From Salminus brasiliensis (taxonomy: Eukaryota; Chordata; Actinopteri; Characiformes; Bryconidae): 64,000 bases of DNA. A model generated the notes under the pieces. It ran no database searches. It saw only the letters and a program-made list of their open reading frames with translations, and was not told the DNA's origin. The translations under genes and the position numbers were made by a program. Numbering within the stretch: position 1 is the stretch's first letter; the number at the start of each line of letters is the position of its first letter. Below are positions 24,301-33,944 of this stretch, one piece after another. The DNA lies in the NCBI RefSeq assembly GCF_030463535.1, contig NC_132892.1, positions 28,980,341-29,044,340 on the forward strand, in the 5' to 3' direction.

Positions 24301-25453
24301 ACCACTATATATACTTACTATTATAGATTATACCACTAAATATACTTACTTGTATAGATTATACAACCATATACACTTACTAGTAGACATTGCACTGCTA
24401 AATATACTTACTTGTATAGATTATACAACTATATATACTTACTAGTATAGATTGTACTGCTGTATAAATGGACTAGTATAGATTGCACTGCTATATATAC
24501 ATGCTAGTTTAGATTATACCATTATATATACTTTCTATGATAGATTGCACTACTATATATACTTACTAGTATAGATTACACTGGTATATATACTTACTTG
24601 TATAGATTGCACTGCTATATATACTTACTAGTTAAGATTATACCACTCTATATAACTACTAGTGTAGATGGTATGAATATGTATACTTACTAGTATAGAT
24701 TGCACTACTGTCTATATTTATTAGTATAGAAGGCATGACTATATGTACTTACAAATGTAGATGATACAACTGTAAATTCTTACTAGTATAGATGGTACTA
24801 CTCTTTATACTTACTAAATAGTACTACTACATATTCCTACTAGTATACATGGTGCTACTAAATATATTTATTAGAATAGATGACTATTATATTTACTAGT
24901 ATAGATTATAGTACTGTGTAATTACTAGTATACATGGTACTATACTTACTTAAATACTGTAGAAGATACTAGTATATATTTACTAGTATAAATAGCGATG
25001 CTATGTAAATTTACTAGTATACATGATACTACTATACATACTTATTCTTACTCTCAAATATACTCATATACTCGTGATATTTTGAGCAAAATGTAAATGC
25101 AAGAAAAGACGGCTGCATCCGTGTTGTGTAGTTAGTCTCTATTTGTCAGCACTACCTTTAGTATTTGGAAGTATTTAGACTTTGAGGTATTTTTGGACTC
25201 TGGTCTGTGTTCATGTAGAAAGATATTTTAAGGAGATTAGTTAATTGCATCACTTCTTCAGTATATAAAAGTGCAAAAGTTTGTGCACCCCAGATAATTC
25301 ACATGTATTATTGAGTTTCTAATAGAAAATTATTTCAGATCATCCACCTAAACACAATTCTGCACATTCTCTACAGTCTGTTACAGTTTATTGTAATTAT
25401 GTTGTAAAATCTGCTGGATTTAAGGTTGTTTACTGTAATATTGGAGAGATTGG

Positions 25454-25484
<31 letters not shown>

Positions 25485-25852
25485 CACTGGGACTGCTTAA
25501 TTTGACCAGTGAGTGCAAGCAAAGAACCATAGAGCAAGAAAAGGACAAGGCAGGAATGAGGGATGAGAGACAATAGAGAGAGAGAGAGAAAGAGAGAGAG
25601 AGGGTGGATTGGATATAAGTTAGAGAGATGTCTGAGGACCTAAGTACTTGCATTCTTCTGTACACAGACACACACACACACACACACATGCAAACACACA
25701 CACTTATATGTATGCAAATGTATAACAAAACACACATTTATGATTCATATTTAGATTGATAAACACACACTCATCAACTCTGACTCAGAACTAATGTGTA
25801 AATATTCTTAATCGTGTTGTTCACCCTTAAATGATATCGCCCACTCTCAATC

Positions 25853-25891
<39 letters not shown>

Positions 25892-26204
25892 CTCTCTCTG
25901 TCTGTCTATTTCTCTCACACAGGGAGTCCCCGTGCCTCGGCTTCTGCCCTCCACTTTCCCTCTCCCTCCATCATCCAGCAGTCCAGCCCGTACTTCACTC
26001 ACCCCACCATTCGCTACCACCACCACCAGGACCCCCTCAAGGAGTTCGTCCAGTTCGTCTGCGCCGATGGCTCGGCCCAGCCCGGCGCTCAGGTAACACA
26101 CCCGGCACGCCAACAACACACAGTTATCAGTCAGAGTCGGTTCACACGTTACAACAGCAATGTGTCACTGCATTTTAACAGCCCTCACACACTCCCACTG
26201 ACAT

Positions 26205-26240
<36 letters not shown>

Positions 26241-26340
26241 CTCACAAGATCTACTGTAGTGATTTTCACTCTTTATCTAAAAACCACTGCTTTGTCTCTC
26301 AGCACTCTCTACTCTCCTTCTGAGTGAAGGCTTTTATCAG

Positions 26341-26381
<41 letters not shown>

Positions 26382-26469
26382 TCTGCCTCTTTTTGCTTTG
26401 AAAGTTTCTGTCATTCATGGCCCTTTGTTCCACACTCATCTTCTTAGCTGGTACTGTGTGTGTATGTGA

Positions 26470-26514
<45 letters not shown>

Positions 26515-29197
26515 TGGATGGCCCATTCTGATGCAGAAGATCAGCCTCCTGGTTTAAGACATATATTAAAGGCCATCCTAAGCCTAAACCATGTGAAATT
26601 GTATTTGCATTGATTTCTTTACAGTGGTGGTGATAGGAACCAGTGGTTGCCACGACTACAGCACAAATATAGCTGTAGCCTTTCCATTTACTGTCTAGTC
26701 CCACCTGTGAAGCTACCACCACCATGTTTACTACTACTTCAACTACTACTTCAGACATCTGGTTCGATTCACAACATGTACAGTTCTTTGACATTTCACA
26801 TCAAGCCACCCTGAACGACTTTGTTTACATCTTTATAATCCCATCAGGCTCTATTTACATCACAGTCCTAGAGAGGATGTTAAGGGACATTACTAAGCTC
26901 TACGTTCTGCACCATGACAACAATACATATATATCCATTTTATTACCTATCCTAGACAACCAGCAAAGCTACCACCACCATGTTTACCTGGAATTGTCTA
27001 TGTAATGATAATGATGAAAAGACAGTGGTGTGGAGTCCCACAGGGTTCAGTTGTAGGGTCTATGAAACTGATGTGAATTATGGGAGTACTGCAATACAGT
27101 GTGGGCTTATGTACAGGGTATAGGGCTTATGTAAGGTCACGTAAAGCCATTCTCTGGCATATCTTCCCTAAATGACATTGGTTTTTACTAACTTTACCGT
27201 ACATCATCTAGCTACATTGTCTTCATTACTCAGTATATAATATCTTGTTCCAGGATCAAAAGTAACGCGAATCAGATTGGGGCATCCACAGTGTGTATGT
27301 ATGCGAGTGTGTGTGTGTGTTATGCCGTCACCCTTCACTCAGTGTGTGTATGTGTCTGCAGCCTAACGGGAGCGGTCAGAGTAAAATGTCCGGCTCTTTC
27401 CTGCTGCCTCCGCCTCCTCCGGTGGCGCGGCCGGTGCCCCTCCCCATGCCCGACCCCAAACCCAGCCACACACACCCCGACGGGGGACTCGGCTCACCCA
27501 CATCACCCCGTAAGTCTCCCCCAAAACCTCCCTGGGCCCCTCCACAACCAAACCCAAACGCACCAACACAGCCCCATTTACAGAGTTCAGGAGTTCAGGA
27601 ATGATTGAAGGTAGTCTCTGTAGTGGTGAGAGGACAGTGTAAAGGATAGGATGAATAGGATTGACCAATAATTACTGCATTACAGCCTCCCAGAGGATCC
27701 GTAAAAGCACTTGAACAGGACTCCTAACCCTACATTCACTTACCTTTGGATAGAAGTGTCTGCTAAATGCCACAAATGTAATGTAGCACTAATTTTAGCC
27801 AGGGAGGCTCAATACATGGCAGCCTATCTGCTCAGAGGTCATTTTTTTTATATAACAGTAATAATAAAGGCACAGTAACAAAAACAGCCTGTTTACTTTA
27901 AAGGGATAAAGTGAGGTTGGAAAGATTAGTTATGACTGCTTTGGTACACAAAACCACACAAACCTTTTTAAACGAATATAAAGAGGAAAAATAACTACTG
28001 AAAAAAATAAAATTTAATGGTTTTAATGGTGAAACACCACTGCTGTTCACTGCAGTTCAGTCCAAGACATGGTTTAATCCATGTCCAAGAAATCAGCCAT
28101 AATTGTTCCAACGCTGAACACTGAAGGAGCTCATAAATGACTCAGAAATATATCTCTCTCTTTTAGACGGGTCAAATTAGTTGAATAATAATAACATATA
28201 AGAATAAGAAGTAAGTAGGTTCCCAATTTGACCAGCAGAAAGTCTGATTTTTCTCCCATTCCCCTTTTCTCTCCCTCCTATCATCTTTCTCTTCATTTCC
28301 TTCATCAAGTTTCTGGACGGCCTTATTCTGTATGCTCTCATTTTGCTCTCATTATAACCAGAATAAACCCTAAACCTAAATTACGATGGTTTTCTTCAAC
28401 TTTTAAAAGACCTGTAAATAAAGGGCTGCTTCTAAAGAGGCAAAGATCTGATTCTCTCATCTCATCTTCCTCTTTTCTCTTTTCCATTTCTAATGCTACC
28501 ACTTTCTTTGCTTCCTTTCTCCTCCTCCTCTTCCTCCTCCCCCACTCTCAAGAGAGATCAAATTCAGGGCAGTTGGCATGGACTCCAAAAACCCACAAAA
28601 AGCAAACAAACAAACAAGCAGTAACAAACAATAAGTGGAATAAATAAATAAATAAATAAGTAAATGGACACTACACTCCACCTAAACCCACACAGCAGTC
28701 ACACTAAACTGATTTTCCAGCTTTTCCAGCTTTTCCACAGTGCAGGTCTAAGATTAAAGCTTGTGTGTGTTTGTGTGTGTGTGTTGAGGTGTTGGGGTTT
28801 GCGTTTGAGGTTTGGGGTTGTGTGTTTTGGGGGGGGGCAAAAGGACGGACGGGCCTAGTGAACTCCCGGAGGGCGCTTGACGAAGACCATCCCTCTCTAT
28901 TTTCCTCTTTTTTTCCTTTTTCACGTCGTTTGTTTCCTTTCCAGCACTTAAACTGACTGTGTTTCTCATTCTCACCCGCTCTTACTCACCTGTTTCTTAT
29001 TGTGTAACTGTATCTATGATGTGACAGCCTTATTGGAGACCCTTATTTTATTAGGGCTGCAAAATATAGGGTTTATTTATATTTATGATATTGGCCTTAT
29101 CAATACTGATGACATCTGTCAAGGCATTTAACCTTATAAATTTACCAGGGCGTTTGTAATAAAAGCTAGGCTCAGTATAGATTTCATAATATAATGA

Positions 29198-29228
<31 letters not shown>

Positions 29229-32200
29229 TAATCTATATATTATTTCAAGTCATTATAGAGCATTTCTGTTGGTCTGTTCATCATGACTTTTGGACACGAT
29301 GTAAAAAAAAACTACTACTAGATTTAAATTATGTTAAAAAGCAGTAAAATTGTGCTCTTAACCTGGTCAAAAATAATGTAATAACTTTTCTACCAATGTA
29401 ATACACAGTCTCGGCCAATAATGTAATACCATGTAATATTATTAGGAATTTTGCACGATTTCAGGTTGATCATTTGTAATACCTTTTTACATTATTGGAA
29501 TTAAAATGTTTAATATTTTTACAGTATTGGAATTTTTTTAATGTTTTTTTTAGGTTGATCATATGTAATAGCTTTTTACATTATGGGATTTTTTTTTTAT
29601 CAGGTTGATCATTGTAACCTTTTTCACATGTTCATTTTGAGGTTTATTACACTTTTGACCAAGTTAAGTGTTTCTTTTGTTACAGTACTGGAATTATTAG
29701 AAAATTATAGCACATTAAGTCATAATGATGTGGGAATTCCAAAGATTTTCTTCAGCACCCTGAATATTGTTCGTTTGAATAAACTGTGAATAACATTTTA
29801 CTCAGTAAAAAAAGACTTCAACGTTAATGATATTTCATTTTGGAGCTTTTCTGTTGGTCGATTCAGCATATAAAGAACTGCCGGATTCACAGTCAAAAAG
29901 TGAAAAATGGCAAAAATGGAGATGCAAGATATTTGCATGACAGCAATGTTATTTGAAAAAAAGATATATATATATATTTATATATAATGGTAATATATAT
30001 ATATAGTGCAGCTTTTTGCTGTTTTTATACGCTCCTCTTTTATCACAGACACACAGTATAATACACAGACATTCAGAATCACACCCACACACTTAGTTGA
30101 AAAGTTGCACCCACACACACTCCTCCTCTTCTCATCGCATCTCTTAAGGCCTACTTAATCTCTGTGACATATTTAGTCTGAATTTGGAGTCCATTGTCTG
30201 CAGCTGCCCTGAATTTGATCAGTTCAGTGCAAACCAAAGTAACAGCTTCCTTCTCGTCCCACCCCCAACAAAATTCCAAATAGTCTCCTTCTCCCTGTGA
30301 TCTTCACTGAATACAGTGTTGTACTCACGTATGACCTTTTTTATTCTGATGGAAAACTTTATGACACGCTAAGGTCCAGCCTGGTCGAGGCTCTGCAGAT
30401 AGCTAATACAGCTCCAGTGCTTCAGTATCGATGATATTTCTAAGCAAAGCCAATTGAAACCCTTCAGTGAGAGTTATTGTTCTATTGCATAGCTCTGAAT
30501 AATGATGTGTGTGTGTGTGTGTGTGTGCATGTGTGTGTTTGTGCATTTGAGCAGCATACTCCTCGCCAAGCCCCACAGCTCCCAACAGGTTTGTCGGCAT
30601 CGGAGCACGGGACAACTTTCTAAACATCCCACAGCAGACACAGGTGTGTATACACACACACACACACACAAGCACTGTAGAGCTTCAGGCTTGAAGTTTG
30701 AAACTGAACACTGTAAAACTGAATATGTGTTTTGACCTGGGTTAATTGGGTTAGTTACATTTTCTGTAAGATAACACAAGCAGAACCCAGCTTACATCCT
30801 GGCATCTCTCAGTTTGAAATTCAGAAAATGTAAAAAACATAATATATGTTAAAACTAAAAACATTATATTGTATGACATTATTATGTTTTATATCATTTT
30901 AATTATACAATAGAATAATTGTATGATAATTGAGTTCATCAGTAATATCCTGAACCAGAAGGAGTTGGAGTTGCAAAGCCCTGGTATAGTCCAGCAACAA
31001 CTCTGTCCCTAATTGTAGCCCAACAAAACTGGCTAAAACATTTCTATACAAACGCTTCTAGCAACTGTTGTTTATAATGTATAAACACCAAACACCCAAA
31101 AATGTAATAACATTGTATGTGTAACTTCAAACTTCATCAAAAATGTAATTAATAAAATCTAATAGTAATTTTTAATGTCATGTAGTTCCTTTTTTTTTAA
31201 CAATAATGTAATCTGTTGTTATATTAGTGGGAATTTATGACATTTTCAGGTTGATATTTTGTAATAGTAATAGTTCTATCTATTAATCTGTTTACCAATT
31301 AGACAATTAATCTAAACAATTCATTTATTCCCACAAAAGTCAAGTTAAGGATTTCGTTTAAGTTCATTTTATAACAAATAATAACAAACTGTATGCCATT
31401 GAATAATGCAGCATGAGACAAAATGTGAAAAAGTCAGCAGTGCAACTCTTTGTTTATACCCCTTATAAAAGTATGTAAATGTGATCTGCTGCATTTATGG
31501 CTTTCTCTACACAGAGAAAAGTGCTTAAAATAGTGGAATATGTTTATGCTAAATTGCAAAGTACAAAGTTTTGTTACATTTTTGGAATTATTACATTATT
31601 GTATCAATTATTACAATATTAAGTGCTACAGATTTCAAAATTTCACTTTCAACAAGTACAGATTTATAAATTCAACTTTAACAAATTTGTTGTTAATGCT
31701 TTTGAGCAACTTCCCAAACATTGCTCATCTGAATAAACCATAGATAAACGTTTACAGATTAAAAAATACAGAGATTTTCAAATTTGTTCAAAATGTCTTA
31801 TTAGAAAAAGTAAATTTTAAGCAAAGGAAAGCAGATATAAATTAGTGTGTGTGTCCTACTGTGTTTCTTAATGTAAGAGAGCGGTAGGAGAGTTTTAAAT
31901 ATCATCGCTGTCCAAAAACAAAGGATCTCCATTGTTTCCAATTTTATTGATAAATTGAAATGGTCCAAACTAACTCCTGGAAAAAAAAAACTTTACATTA
32001 TTAAGCATCATCATTATCAAAATCCTGAAGAAGATCCATTCCAGTCTATAACTGTAGAAATTGAGTTATTTAAATGGTCAAATTGTTAAATGGTAGCCTA
32101 ACTTGAAGTGCAGTACTTTTTCTGTCACTCCCAGGCCGTGATGAATTTCACTGTGCTCTGTTTGTGTATGTTTGTGCTTGCATGTGGTTACTGTAGTGGT

Positions 32201-33709
32201 GTGTTATAAGCCAGATGTTAGCTTGTCGGGAGCAGGCCCTCCGGGCGTTTGGTTAGGGATGCTCCTTGTGTGAGTTTGGGACCTGGCCCACAGCTGCCGA
32301 GCGCTTACCCACTGCACGTCTTTCATTAGGGTCAAAACCGCAAGAGCCACCAGTTTGCTAAATGTTAAATCCCCAGCACATGGAGGCAATCTCTGGTGTG
32401 TGGGTGTGTGTATATCTCTGTCTGTTTCTGTCTGCATGGGAAAAAGTAGCGAACTGGACTGACTTCAAATGTGTACATCATTTCCACATGAATAAAATAT
32501 ATTACATCAACACAATTAGGTCCTTCTGTTTATTTACGTTTGGCAGGAGCTGTGTTGATGTAATGTAGTTTATTCATGTGGAAATGATGTACATGTTGGA
32601 GTCAGGGCGGTTCAGTGCAGGACTTATTCAGTATACTTCAGTGTACGGCACAGACCTGTTGAGTCACGTTGATATTAAGAAGCCTTATGGACATTTCCCT
32701 TTGCGAAGACGAAGACTCTTAAGATAAACATAAAGAAGTTAATGAGAACGGATCTGGTTCACCAAACCAAATTTCTTCGCTGTTTTCCCCAGTGTTTTCT
32801 TCTTAGGAAGATATTAGTTAATTGAGGCCCAAATCTTTCAAATTAAGTTTTCCAAAAAAAAAAAAAAGTTTTCAAATATTAAAAAAAAGTTGAGACTTTT
32901 TACATCTCTCTTTAAGTCTTTTGTTTTCTTATGTAGCTGTTTGTAACATAGCCATTTATGCAGCAATTTATAGCTTATCATAAACAACACAAGACACATC
33001 TTTATGCAAAATATAGGAAAAATAAAATGAAACTAATCGTTAACACATTTTAAGTGACAATATTAAAATCCTTGGAAAAACTGAAAACTGTGGCGCTGGA
33101 AAGCTATTCTTTTCTGTATGTAGAAACAAACAGTTCTTTAATTCTATTAAATTAAACATTCATTCTGTAATTCAGTTATTTAAACTGATCATTTTAGAGG
33201 CTTACCTTCTGAACCTTTTCAGTCTAAGAAAATGTTGATCGTATAGTAAAGAGACGATTGTATAGTTACAAACATACTTAAGTCTTAAGTCTTTCAATTG
33301 TTCTTTGAATTATTTGGCAAATAAAGGTTAAGGATATTGTTTTTGTGGACAACTATTAACAACTATAGTAATGAAGTAAAGAAAAAAGTATTTCTTAAAA
33401 TTCTTTACAAATCTGATTCTTAAACAGTCTAAGTCTGTCTGGGGTGACTGTAAAGTTAAGAAAATATTTATACGATTTTTTTTTTTAAAAATTGTTTTTA
33501 GAATTTTAAGTTAAAGTTAAGATTTTGGTTTGTGATTTAATTCTTTACCTTAATGTTTTTAAGGGTACAATTTATCATTAAGAGACTTCTTAGAATAATT
33601 TATCTCTTTATCTGAACTTTATTTGAAGAATGAATTTAATTAATAAAAAAAAAAGAAGAAATTCTTATGACATTTTGTTAAGAAACTTTGTTGAGATGGA
33701 CGTTATTTT

Positions 33710-33757
<48 letters not shown>

Positions 33758-33912
33758 ATCATGGATATAGGTTAGATACACATCAGACACTCACTATCAA
33801 GTACTAGACCATTTAACCATTTAAAAAATCTTGATTTTCCAGGCCTGATTGAAAGAGGCAGGCATGTAAGGGAAGAGGAAACGGGCAAAAGAACTGTTGA
33901 GCGAAAAACTAC

Positions 33913-33944
<32 letters not shown>

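Noticed and set aside
25831..26178. 115-codon frame overlapping nfix exon 8
   Set aside because: Different frame from the exon; the NFI-matching frame is the one beginning at 25923.
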